DNA from: Nostoc sp. T09
Lineage (GTDB): Bacteria; Cyanobacteriota; Cyanobacteriia; Cyanobacteriales; Nostocaceae
Direction: 5' to 3'
Assembly (NCBI RefSeq): GCF_002154695.1
Contig: NZ_MTAV01000028.1
Location: 1 to 64,000 of the forward strand
DNA: 64,000 nucleotides
Made by a program: the position numbers and the translations under genes
In this document: in pieces, positions 18,701 to 26,284 of the stretch
How the letters are laid out: every line of letters begins with the position of its first letter
Numbering within the stretch: the first letter of the stretch is position 1
The notes under the pieces: model-generated
Told to the model about the DNA's origin: nothing
Seen by the model: the letters and a program-made list of their open reading frames with translations, nothing else
Database searches by the model: none

Positions 18701-20694
18701 CTTATTTAGAAGAAGCAGTCTTGCATGGAGTAAACTTTGCCAATGCCGATCTCACTGATTCGGTATTTGCGGATCACTTCGGTACAATTCGCTCGATCGC
18801 ATTCAGTCGCCAACACAAATTTTTAGCTGGGTGCGGTGACGATGGTCTAGTTCGTTTGTGGCGAGAAGGAGACTGGGAACCTGTTGAGATTTATCCAGAC
18901 CACACTGATGTCATCCGCACCTTGGCATTCAACAACCAGGGAACCCGGTTAGCAAGCGCAGGAGATGATCGCACTCTTTTCGTTTGGAATGTTGAAACTG
19001 GGAAACCCAAGACCAAGGTAAAAGCACATACGAGTTGGATCAGATCTTTGGATTTCAGTCCTGATGATTCTCTGTTGGCAAGTTGCGGTGCAGACCATTT
19101 GGTGAAAATTTGGGATGTGGAAACGCTTAAATGTCGTAAAGTTTTGAAAGGGCATCAAGCAGGAGTTCTCTCTGTCCGGTTCAGTCCTGATGGTAAAACT
19201 CTGGCAAGTGGCGGTCGAGATAATACAGTGAAATTGTGGAATGTGGAAACTGGTCGCTGTATTAGAACGCTTACTGAGCACAATGGTTGGGTATATTCAG
19301 TTTGTTTCAGTGGCGATGGTAAAACCCTGGCGAGTGGGAGTGGCGATCGCACGGTGAAACTTTGGAATATGGAAACTTACCAGTGTATCGATACGCTAGA
19401 TAAACATAAAAATCATGTTGAATCTGTTGTATTTAGTCCTGATGGTGAAATCCTTGCTAGTGGAGACGATGATGGTATCGGTATCTTGTGGGATGTTCGC
19501 ACACACAGAGTCCGTCATGTCCTGCAAGGGCATCAAAGTGCTATTGGGCGAGTAAGCTTCAATGCCAATAGTTCTATTTTGGCTAGTTGCAGTAGTGATT
19601 GTAAAGTCAGGTTATGGAATGTGCAAACTGGGCAGTGTATTCAGGTTCTATACGGTCATTCCAGTCCAGTCTGGACACTAGCTTACAACCCCAATGGTAG
19701 GCTTTTAGCTAGCAGTGGCAAAACCAGTGATGGCAAAGAATTTATAGTTACAGTCTGGAATATGCAGACTGGACAACCGATCAAAAAACTTGCAGGTCAC
19801 AAAGACTGGATATTAACTGTTGCTTTTAGCCCTAATGGCAACTTTATAGCTAGTGGGAGCGAAGACCAAACAGTCAGATTATGGGATATGCGATCGCTTG
19901 AAGGGGCAATCAGATACAAAGAACTTAAAAAACATGAAGGTCGATTAGAATCAGTGACTTTCAGCCCTGATGGTAAAACCCTTGCCAGTGCTGGTCAAGA
20001 TTACCAGATCAATCTCTGGGATGTCAGCAATAAAGTTTGGAGATCTGCAAACTCTAGACCTGTCAAAACTTGGAAAGACAAAGATCGCGTCTTCTCCGTC
20101 AAATTTAATTCTCAAGGAACTCTGCTTGCCAGTGGTGGTGCTGATTCTGTCCCAAAGTTATGGGTTGTCAACACTGGTGAACTTTTAAGACAATTCCAAG
20201 GACATACCGATCAGGTTTGGACAGTTGCCTTCAGTCCCAACGATCAAATTCTGGCCACAGGTAGCGATGACTGTACAATCAAGCTTTGGGATGTAGGTAC
20301 AGGTCAATGCCTGAAAACGCTAACAGGACATGAGGACTGGATTTGGTCTGTGGCTTTCAATGCTGACGGTACGCTGTTGGCAAGTGCTAGCGGTGACTAC
20401 ACAGTAAAAGTTTGGCATATCGATAGTGGTGAATGCCTAGAGACACTAGAAGGACACAACAGTTGGGTCTGGAGAACGGCTTTTAGCCCTGATGGAGCCA
20501 CTCTTGCTAGTTGCAGCTCAGATGAAACAGTGAAAATATGGGATATCCAAGAAATTGGAGTTGTTCAAAAACAAAGGTGTCTCCAAACGCTGAAAATTGA
20601 AGGACCCTATCAAGGGATGAATATCACAGGCGCTAAGGGTTTAACAGACCCACAGAAGTTGGCCTTGAAAGCTTTGGGAGCAGTTGAAGACTAA
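15715..20694 (+). CDS. CHAT-NB-ARC(STAND)-WD40 signalling protein
   Basis: 1659 residues, starting at GTG. Order: CHAT caspase-like protease with His227 (HFIGHG, 223-228) and Cys275 (VLQACEGG); a charged coiled-coil-like linker (about 415-490); a STAND/NB-ARC ATPase; a short pentapeptide-like bridge (LEEAVLHGVNFANADLTDSVFADHF); fourteen WD40 repeats, fitting two seven-bladed propellers; and a tail GMNITGAKGLTDPQKLALKALGA seen in other cyanobacterial WD40 proteins. The ATPase has two P-loops in series, GMAGVGKS (570-577) and GGIGKT (596-601), where one is expected; Walker B is LLILDNFD. It is built like an NLR: the propellers would sense, the ATPase switch, the protease act. A role in stress-triggered death or phage defence is inference. 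Confidence 0.88.
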   Translation: MSYYTYRIRVSNRNSVQVEKRGSQNQDIEQPSGKFSYRRKLIQKIENLIQSTRNNTLNNSHQCRLLGETLFNILFDDRLCQDFINFYERVVQQEGQFLRVELDIDEQKMPEVAALPWEFMCIPESANQGTLWLGTAHNVIFSRRRSHWTSPQPIQLKPNEKLRMALVISAPEDLGTVVFDRVQQDLENLAATQANRVELLPIVHPANPQAIDAVLRKKPHLFHFIGHGRLQNAQNQEVGEIALVDDLNCARWVDANYFGSLFNRHRPGVVVLQACEGGMLSPSRAFVGVASRLMQQNVPVVVAMQYEVSNSTAGRFARCFYEKLAEGNPVDVAAQSGRLAITFSPTEYRTRDFATPVIFMRVQDGHLFQRQIEKTSAQTLESPVPDLSAEIKIDVREQQGEDTASKKPLPSTPYSNLTPNQKRRFEKKRDDLQQEWDLRNERLQQLRTSYVIEAQTAHRFQLQKQIQDEETQLAQLNDELDKIEQALSHREYFSNTPTSSALNSGPGVPVDIPITPEPRPSSVISSSPMGAREDWGDAPSVPSLFGRDEELQTLKRWILEDNCRLVAIVGMAGVGKSSMAVSLGRGGQAGRGLTQGGIGKTDLSVRLAKDIGNEFQYVFWQRLLNPTQPSEYLSKLVSFLSDGAETELPNTVEEQIKRLFLYLNKHRCLLILDNFDTVMQPGENAGKYLDGYEAYGQLLKQFGEVPHQSCLLLTSRERPREIEAQAGNAKPVRFFELEGVDYLAAKEIFEDLDSGFSGSDTEWQELTDFLRGNVLALELAARHIKKVFAGKISGFLKQENKVFQEIRQRLLDWHFEHLSEKEQEIVYWLAINRKPISIDDLKRDILLSEAKERVSSTIELIEKSLPLEYSNNQIAYTLQPVLIEDATRRLMKYAFKDLVTQKIDFLNKFALLKAITEDDVREAQRKLIIQPILHRLTEKFDNSKNVKAQLTQLLSSWQKEHPHKPGYLGGNILNLLCQMGDDLKDYDFSHLIIRQAYLEEAVLHGVNFANADLTDSVFADHFGTIRSIAFSRQHKFLAGCGDDGLVRLWREGDWEPVEIYPDHTDVIRTLAFNNQGTRLASAGDDRTLFVWNVETGKPKTKVKAHTSWIRSLDFSPDDSLLASCGADHLVKIWDVETLKCRKVLKGHQAGVLSVRFSPDGKTLASGGRDNTVKLWNVETGRCIRTLTEHNGWVYSVCFSGDGKTLASGSGDRTVKLWNMETYQCIDTLDKHKNHVESVVFSPDGEILASGDDDGIGILWDVRTHRVRHVLQGHQSAIGRVSFNANSSILASCSSDCKVRLWNVQTGQCIQVLYGHSSPVWTLAYNPNGRLLASSGKTSDGKEFIVTVWNMQTGQPIKKLAGHKDWILTVAFSPNGNFIASGSEDQTVRLWDMRSLEGAIRYKELKKHEGRLESVTFSPDGKTLASAGQDYQINLWDVSNKVWRSANSRPVKTWKDKDRVFSVKFNSQGTLLASGGADSVPKLWVVNTGELLRQFQGHTDQVWTVAFSPNDQILATGSDDCTIKLWDVGTGQCLKTLTGHEDWIWSVAFNADGTLLASASGDYTVKVWHIDSGECLETLEGHNSWVWRTAFSPDGATLASCSSDETVKIWDIQEIGVVQKQRCLQTLKIEGPYQGMNITGAKGLTDPQKLALKALGAVED

Positions 20695-20881
20695 CACATG
20701 CAGACTGATGTCATAGGCTAGATACTATGGTATATTGATTTGGGTCATGTACAGTAGTTTTAATGACTACACCTGCTGACACTAAATGTAATGTACTTAG
20801 CAAAGAATTATTGTAATTCACTTCTCGATCTCTCGAACTAGAGATTATCCTGTTGCAATCAACCCAAGTTGTGATTGAGTT

Positions 20882-21400
20882 ATGGAGCAAATAGTTATTA
20901 GAGAGATGCAGCATGAAGATATCAATGCTGTTGTAGATATTTATGCTGAGGTTTTCGACGGCACCTATGTTGGCTTTGGAGAACTCAGCGCCGGAATGGG
21001 AACAGCCCCTGGAGTATCTTGTGAGCAGGCACCGGAGATTTTTCGAGAAGAATTGAAAGATTTACTCTGTGACACTTCAACCAATGGTCTCTTCGTTGCT
21101 AGCTGTGGCAGTAAGGTAGTTGGTTTTGCTGTGGTTGTCTTACACCGTAACAATGTAAATTTGGAATGTTGGCTTAATGATCTGGGAGTTAGCCTAAACT
21201 GGCAAAGACACGGAGTCGGACGAAATTTGGTAGAACGAGTGCTTGCTTGGGGAATTGAGGAGAAGGGAGCTAAGTGCTGCTTACTGGAAAGTGGTGTTAA
21301 AAATGAGACTGCTCACAAACTTTTTAAGTATATGGGGTTTCAACCTCTATCAACAGTTTTTTGGAAGGGTTCTTGTTCTTCAGCCGAAACTGAAGAATAG
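20882..21400 (+). CDS. GNAT family N-acetyltransferase
   Basis: 172 residues. The acetyl-CoA binding motif is seen as WQRHGVGRNLVERVLAWG (R/QxxGxG/A type) at about 104-121, and the fold is otherwise standard: REMQHEDINAVVDIYAEVF at the N-terminus, GFAVVVLHR in beta4, and the C-terminal NETAHKLFKYMGFQ. It would transfer an acetyl group to an amine of a small molecule or a protein N-terminus; the substrate is unknown. It follows the CHAT-STAND gene by 187 bases and is convergent with the copper amine oxidase gene, 49 bases away. Position near amine-metabolising genes might suggest an amine substrate, a weak inference. Confidence 0.8.
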   Translation: MEQIVIREMQHEDINAVVDIYAEVFDGTYVGFGELSAGMGTAPGVSCEQAPEIFREELKDLLCDTSTNGLFVASCGSKVVGFAVVVLHRNNVNLECWLNDLGVSLNWQRHGVGRNLVERVLAWGIEEKGAKCCLLESGVKNETAHKLFKYMGFQPLSTVFWKGSCSSAETEE

Positions 21401-21449
21401 CTCTTCATCTGGGTAAATCCTTTTGTTTGGATTGCAGCGTTCGCTTTCC

Positions 21450-23411
21450 CTAATATCCCATCACCTCGTCTTCAGAAGAGGCACAGCAGCTACTAAATTC
21501 AACGTTAGTAGGCAGTACATCAAGAGCAGGATTAGCATCAAAAAAACCTACAGGTTTGAGTGTAAAACCGCAGTAGGCAACAGGCATAACCGGCCAGTCC
21601 TCAGGTCGTGGAATATGGTGATGCCCAAAAGTATACCATAATACCACATCTGTGTTTTCAATTGAGCGATTTGCTTTTGTCCAGTGAGGCAACCCTTCCC
21701 CACCAGGATGCTGATTCGGATAGTTGCCTGTGGGAAAGCGTTCGTCAGAGTTGTAGGACGTTACCCACAGGTGTCTGGTGATAAAGCCACATCGTTTGAG
21801 GATTGGGGCATCTGGGTAAGCAAAGGGCAGCACGTTCTCGCCGGGAAGGAGTTTGTAACCGACAGGTTGCCCCAAGCGGTTGTGGACATTTGAGTTGAGA
21901 ATTTTCCAAAAACGTGAAGATAGGGGATTGATGATGCGTTGAGCCTGCTGTTCTGTTGCTAGTAGGGTCGATTCAGCATAAAAAGCGTTGCCGTAAGGGT
22001 TCTCTGCTCCTGGTGGTGCGGCTACTGTGTTCACTTCATACACAGAGTTTGGTTGACCATCGATATCCATATCCAACCGCATCGAGAAGAAATGCTGGTG
22101 ATTTAAAGCATTGAGTTCTGGCGCGACGATTGTTCCATATTTCGGCTGGTTGGCTATGGCAGCACAGAGTAGAATACCAGTTAATTTCACCTCATACTGA
22201 ATCGTGCCATCTTGATAGAAATACCAAAAGAAGCCATATTCATAGTTATCTACAGTGGTGATAAAAGAGAGAACCAGACGGCGCGATCGCCGCACCTCAA
22301 CTTCATCCAAGCGCCAATCAGTATGCTTCCAGAGGATACCGTAATCTTCTTCGTGCAGGCAGACAGCATTTTCGGTAGTTGCAACCTCTCCTCGACTGTT
22401 GGTAAGAACAGCATCAAAATAGTAAACTTCTCCCAAACAATCGCACCCAAGTGTAAGAGAATTGGCAAGCATTCCTATCCCGTGTTCGCCAATATCAAAG
22501 GCGTTTTTGCGGAAGTGTTGTGATCGCGGATCGCCGTAGGGCACCACCATCTCTGCCATTGATGCTCGGTAAAGAATTGAACGCAACCTTCCTTGATCTT
22601 GATAGCCGACGGTATAAAGCACCAACCCTTCGCGAGGAGTGAAACCGATACGAAACTGCCACTTTTGCCAGCGCACTTGATGTCCATTCACCTCAAAGCT
22701 TGGCCCTTGAGGTTGAGTGATGTGCAGTGGTTTCACGTCGTCGCGGAATTTAGGAATGAAGGCTCTAGCATATTCACCGCGATCAGACGGGACATCTGTT
22801 ATCCCTGAATCTTCAACCCGAATCACCTGCATTGTGTTGAGATCGACAACGGGTACCAAACCATCAATTGGGCGAGAGTAGAAGTTACCATTCGCTACTG
22901 CCCGCATATAGCACAAACATCGGGAGAGGCGCAGCCCTTCCTCATCAGCAAAACCAAAGTTGCCAACTGCCCAAGGATCAATAACCACCAAATCCAAATC
23001 ACTGATTCCCCGTCGCGCTAACGCTGCTTGAAAATCCGGGTGCTCTTTTACCTTCACTTCGCACTCTTGTATTTCATCCGCCATAATATTCGGCTGGACA
23101 TTGGGAATGTGCTGCCAGGAAGTGAGTGTGTGACTTGCCAAATCCACCACTGCTTCGTAGGTCATGCCCGTAGTATTGTCAAGCAGAATCAGAAAAGCTT
23201 CTCGTTTGACCGAATCGCCAAGGTGAAAGTTTAGCACCACTTCTTTGGGAGGTTCCTTGAGTGTTACCGTTGGGAAGCGAAAGTTATTTCCTACGTTATG
23301 TTCTCGCCGCACAGTTGCTACAGCAATCTCAATTTCTTTAGCCGTTAAAGGTTCAAGGGGATGAAGAACAGGTTGAGCAGAATCGGCCTGAATTGAAGCA
23401 GAAATTGTCAT
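21450..23411 (-). CDS. Copper amine oxidase
   Basis: 653 residues, near the usual 640-660. Tyr390 in DNYEYGF is the precursor of topaquinone (consensus N-Y-D/E). Copper ligands are visible as His438 and His440 (HQHFF), with the third probably in GHHHIPRPED near the C-terminus. Asp306 in AFDIGEHGIG fits the catalytic base. No signal peptide, so it is probably cytoplasmic. The enzyme oxidises primary amines to aldehydes, ammonia and H2O2, making amine nitrogen usable. It lies downstream of an APC permease on the same strand with an 84-base gap, suggesting a transport-and-oxidation pair for an amine such as tyramine, phenethylamine or putrescine. Confidence 0.92.
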   Translation of the reverse strand: MTISASIQADSAQPVLHPLEPLTAKEIEIAVATVRREHNVGNNFRFPTVTLKEPPKEVVLNFHLGDSVKREAFLILLDNTTGMTYEAVVDLASHTLTSWQHIPNVQPNIMADEIQECEVKVKEHPDFQAALARRGISDLDLVVIDPWAVGNFGFADEEGLRLSRCLCYMRAVANGNFYSRPIDGLVPVVDLNTMQVIRVEDSGITDVPSDRGEYARAFIPKFRDDVKPLHITQPQGPSFEVNGHQVRWQKWQFRIGFTPREGLVLYTVGYQDQGRLRSILYRASMAEMVVPYGDPRSQHFRKNAFDIGEHGIGMLANSLTLGCDCLGEVYYFDAVLTNSRGEVATTENAVCLHEEDYGILWKHTDWRLDEVEVRRSRRLVLSFITTVDNYEYGFFWYFYQDGTIQYEVKLTGILLCAAIANQPKYGTIVAPELNALNHQHFFSMRLDMDIDGQPNSVYEVNTVAAPPGAENPYGNAFYAESTLLATEQQAQRIINPLSSRFWKILNSNVHNRLGQPVGYKLLPGENVLPFAYPDAPILKRCGFITRHLWVTSYNSDERFPTGNYPNQHPGGEGLPHWTKANRSIENTDVVLWYTFGHHHIPRPEDWPVMPVAYCGFTLKPVGFFDANPALDVLPTNVEFSSCCASSEDEVMGY

Positions 23412-23495
23412 AGTCGTTTTTAGAAGAAGCCGCGAGCAAGATGTTTGTCAGTGACCCCACTTCACAAATACAACTCAATATCACTAAATCTTGAG

Positions 23496-24902
23496 CTATT
23501 TCTCCACAGCCAAGCTGGGATTATGGTATTCAGGAGGCTCCGAGTAGAACGAGCTGTTGTACTTGCAACGATAATACAGCATCGGGATGATACCCAACAC
23601 AATTGAGCTGATAGTGTACAGTGAAATCTCAAGTCCCAGTTGTGGCAATTGTGCAACTCCCACAATCAATAGCACAATTGCAGAGCTAACTGGCCAAATC
23701 CCCTGCATAAAGAGTGTTTTCTTACCACTCCCAAGAGTTTTGCGATAATACCACGCGCAAGCTATCCCAGTCATTGCATAGTAAAATGACACCATAATCC
23801 CAATCGAGCGAATGAGGTTTTTCATCACAGCAGCAATACTCTCACTGGTGCTTGATAGGGTCATTAAAAACAGCCCCAAGACTGTGATTATTAAACACGC
23901 TAGCCAAGGGGTTTGAAACCTGGGATGAATCTCTTCAAAGCGACGAGAAATTACGCGATCGCGTCCCATTGAGAATAACAGGCGCGTACATTGTGTTAGC
24001 TGCGTTTCCATTGTTCCCAGCGTACTGATCAGAACTGCCAGAATTGCAATATTGCCCCAAGGATGGGGAAAGATTGCATCACCCATTGCAGACAACAAGT
24101 TGGCGCTGTTCTTGTCAATATCTTCCAAGCTAAAGCCTGTCTGGATCGTCACCTGCATTAAAATGAATAGCAAAAAGACGCCAATCATACCCAAGACACC
24201 GCTAAAGCCTGCGGTATTGTTCGAGTCCTTTGTTTCTTCTGCTACGTTGGAGGACACATCCCAGCCAAAGTAGTAGAACATGGACACCAGAACTCCAGCA
24301 AAAAAGGTCTGAAAATTACCAAATGCTGTTGGTGAAAACCATGACAGCGAGAAAGGATTGACCGGATTGGCAAAGAACTTAATCAAACCACCAATTACCA
24401 GCGCTAACAGGGCAAAAACTTCAATCCCTGTCATCAATCTCTGGAATCCGGCGGCAACATGTACACCAAGGAGCGTCAGTGTAGCAATTGCCACAAACCA
24501 TACTCCACCAGTAATGGTAGCAAGAACAACGTTTTCCTCATATAGAGGAGCAATTAGATGTAAAGTGATTACCCCTACAGGCAGAGCTGCTGTAACCATG
24601 AATGTCGTACTCAGAACCAGAAATGTCCAGGCACACAAAAATCCCAGAGAAGGATTAAGCGATCGCCCCACCCAAGTATAGGCAGCTCCAGCATCAGCAC
24701 GCCAATGGTTTAAGTACATGAACGCAAAAGAAATGCCAAACATGGGAATTGCTCCATAGACTAACGATCCTGGAGCTGCTAGACCGACTGCTGCAACCAA
24801 GGCACCCGTAGTAGCATTCAAAGAGTAAGATGGCGCAGAGCCTGCTACAGCGAGCGTTATGGAGTCAATGATTGACAGAGCGTCTTTTTTTAGATTGGCC
24901 AT
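23496..24902 (-). CDS. APC family amino acid/amine permease
   Basis: About 468 residues with 12 predicted membrane helices. Opening sequence KKDALSIIDSITLAVAGSAPSYSLNATTGAL has the unwound TM1 motif of APC-superfamily transporters. I place the start at ATG 24902 (MANLKKDA); the frame extends 14 codons upstream to a TTG at 24944, which is less likely. Substrates of the family are amino acids, polyamines and related amines; the adjacent copper amine oxidase argues for an amine. The two genes form a probable operon, permease first. Inner-membrane location. Confidence 0.85.
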   Translation of the reverse strand: MANLKKDALSIIDSITLAVAGSAPSYSLNATTGALVAAVGLAAPGSLVYGAIPMFGISFAFMYLNHWRADAGAAYTWVGRSLNPSLGFLCAWTFLVLSTTFMVTAALPVGVITLHLIAPLYEENVVLATITGGVWFVAIATLTLLGVHVAAGFQRLMTGIEVFALLALVIGGLIKFFANPVNPFSLSWFSPTAFGNFQTFFAGVLVSMFYYFGWDVSSNVAEETKDSNNTAGFSGVLGMIGVFLLFILMQVTIQTGFSLEDIDKNSANLLSAMGDAIFPHPWGNIAILAVLISTLGTMETQLTQCTRLLFSMGRDRVISRRFEEIHPRFQTPWLACLIITVLGLFLMTLSSTSESIAAVMKNLIRSIGIMVSFYYAMTGIACAWYYRKTLGSGKKTLFMQGIWPVSSAIVLLIVGVAQLPQLGLEISLYTISSIVLGIIPMLYYRCKYNSSFYSEPPEYHNPSLAVEK

Positions 24903-25351
24903 ATTGTCTATATTTTTACTAAATAATCCTAGATACCGAAACAAATTTGACTTATAAAATCATATTTCTACAGTCAACCACAGCTTAATAGGATTGAGCC
25001 ACGACTCATGATTCATGTGAGTTAGTGCCACTTTGCTGGAAAGGCTTACTGTATTAAGATTTCAGTCCTAGTACATCGCACCGCTATATCTACGCCTACT
25101 CAATCATGGAAGAAACCACGACGGTATTACGCGGTCGAAGCTTTTAAAATATTCATGTTATCTACGAAAGCTTTAATCCAACCTGAGTTCGACATCAATG
25201 AAGTTAATCAAAAGTTAAGGGAATTCAACTCATTTTGTACTTAGGAGAGCTATTTTTCCTGAAATGCTTCCTATATATGCTTTTCAGACATTGCGTAGCG
25301 GCAAATTATCTCTTCGCTACTTTTACCCCTATATCCCCATCTCCACGCCCT
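24903..25351. other. Intergenic, no gene seen
   Basis: 449 bases between the permease start and the aroE stop, both minus strand; it carries the permease promoter. A reading frame at 25264-25524 (plus) is mostly antisense to aroE and was rejected. No obvious regulatory motif. Confidence 0.35.
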
Positions 25352-26227
25352 TCACCTTAAACCCAAGTGATTTTGCAGTGCTTGGCGCATCACTTCTACA
25401 GGTACAGTTTCTTGCTGCAACCAGATTTTTAATGCTGCTACACCTTGTTGAACTAGCATTTCTAATCCATCGATCGCAATTGCACCTTGTTTTTCTGCTA
25501 TTTGGAGAAATTGTGTCGGTTTAGGAATATATATCAAATCGTAGGCGATCGCTTCTTTTGGTAACTCCGCGATTTCCGTCGCACTCAACGGCGATTCATC
25601 AACTTTGGGATACATTCCGATTGGGGTTGTATTTACCAACAAATTTGCTTGCGGAATTAGTTTGGCTAATTTCTCCCATGTATGGACTTGTAAATTCGCA
25701 GCTAGTGAGGAATTATGCCAACTATCGTAAAATTCTTGTAACCTCTGCTGATTGCGTCCCACAACATGAATCTTTGCAAAACCTAGCTGGTGACAACCTG
25801 CTACAACTGCTCTCGCCGCACCGCCATTACCTAAAATTACCGCCGCCTTCTGACTCCAATCTTGGTGATATGTTGTTTGCAAAGGGGCAATAAAGCCTTC
25901 TATATCTGTATTTGTGCCTACCCATTGATGATCTTGGCGAGTAACAGTATTAACTGCTCCTATAGCTTGGGCAATGGGCGTAATTTCTGATAACAATGGC
26001 ATAATTGCCTGTTTGTGAGGAATCGTGACACTAAAGCCAACAACCCCAACAGCCGCAAAACCTGCGATCGCAACTTCTAAATTCTCTGGTGCTATCGGAA
26101 AGGGAAGATAAACATAATCTAATCCCAACTGGGCGATCGCAGCGTTGTGCATCACTGGTGATAACGAATGTTCCACCGGATGCCCAATTACCCCTAAAAG
26201 TTTAGTTTTGCCTGTAATCTGCAACAT
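25352..26227 (-). CDS. aroE: Shikimate dehydrogenase
   Basis: 291 residues. Hallmarks: shikimate-binding SLSPVMHNAAI (22-32) after VIGHPVEH, the catalytic Lys in SVTIPHKQAIMP (near 73), NTDIEGF, and the NADP-binding GNGGAARAVV. The enzyme reduces 3-dehydroshikimate to shikimate with NADPH, the fourth step of chorismate synthesis for aromatic amino acids and quinones. Cytosolic. It lies 57 bases downstream of ppk on the same strand but is functionally unrelated; the pair may still share transcripts. Length and motifs are all normal. Confidence 0.95.
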   Translation of the reverse strand: MLQITGKTKLLGVIGHPVEHSLSPVMHNAAIAQLGLDYVYLPFPIAPENLEVAIAGFAAVGVVGFSVTIPHKQAIMPLLSEITPIAQAIGAVNTVTRQDHQWVGTNTDIEGFIAPLQTTYHQDWSQKAAVILGNGGAARAVVAGCHQLGFAKIHVVGRNQQRLQEFYDSWHNSSLAANLQVHTWEKLAKLIPQANLLVNTTPIGMYPKVDESPLSATEIAELPKEAIAYDLIYIPKPTQFLQIAEKQGAIAIDGLEMLVQQGVAALKIWLQQETVPVEVMRQALQNHLGLR

Positions 26228-26284
26228 ACTTTGTCAGCCAGTAACTTCCAGCCTGAGGGAAATTTACCACAATGGTGACATTAT

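Noticed and set aside
24902-24944. Upstream TTG start for the APC permease
   Set aside because: The additional 14 residues are unlike the family and ATG 24902 gives a normal start.
25264-25524. Plus-strand frame of 86 codons
   Set aside because: Mostly antisense to aroE; aroE is unambiguous.
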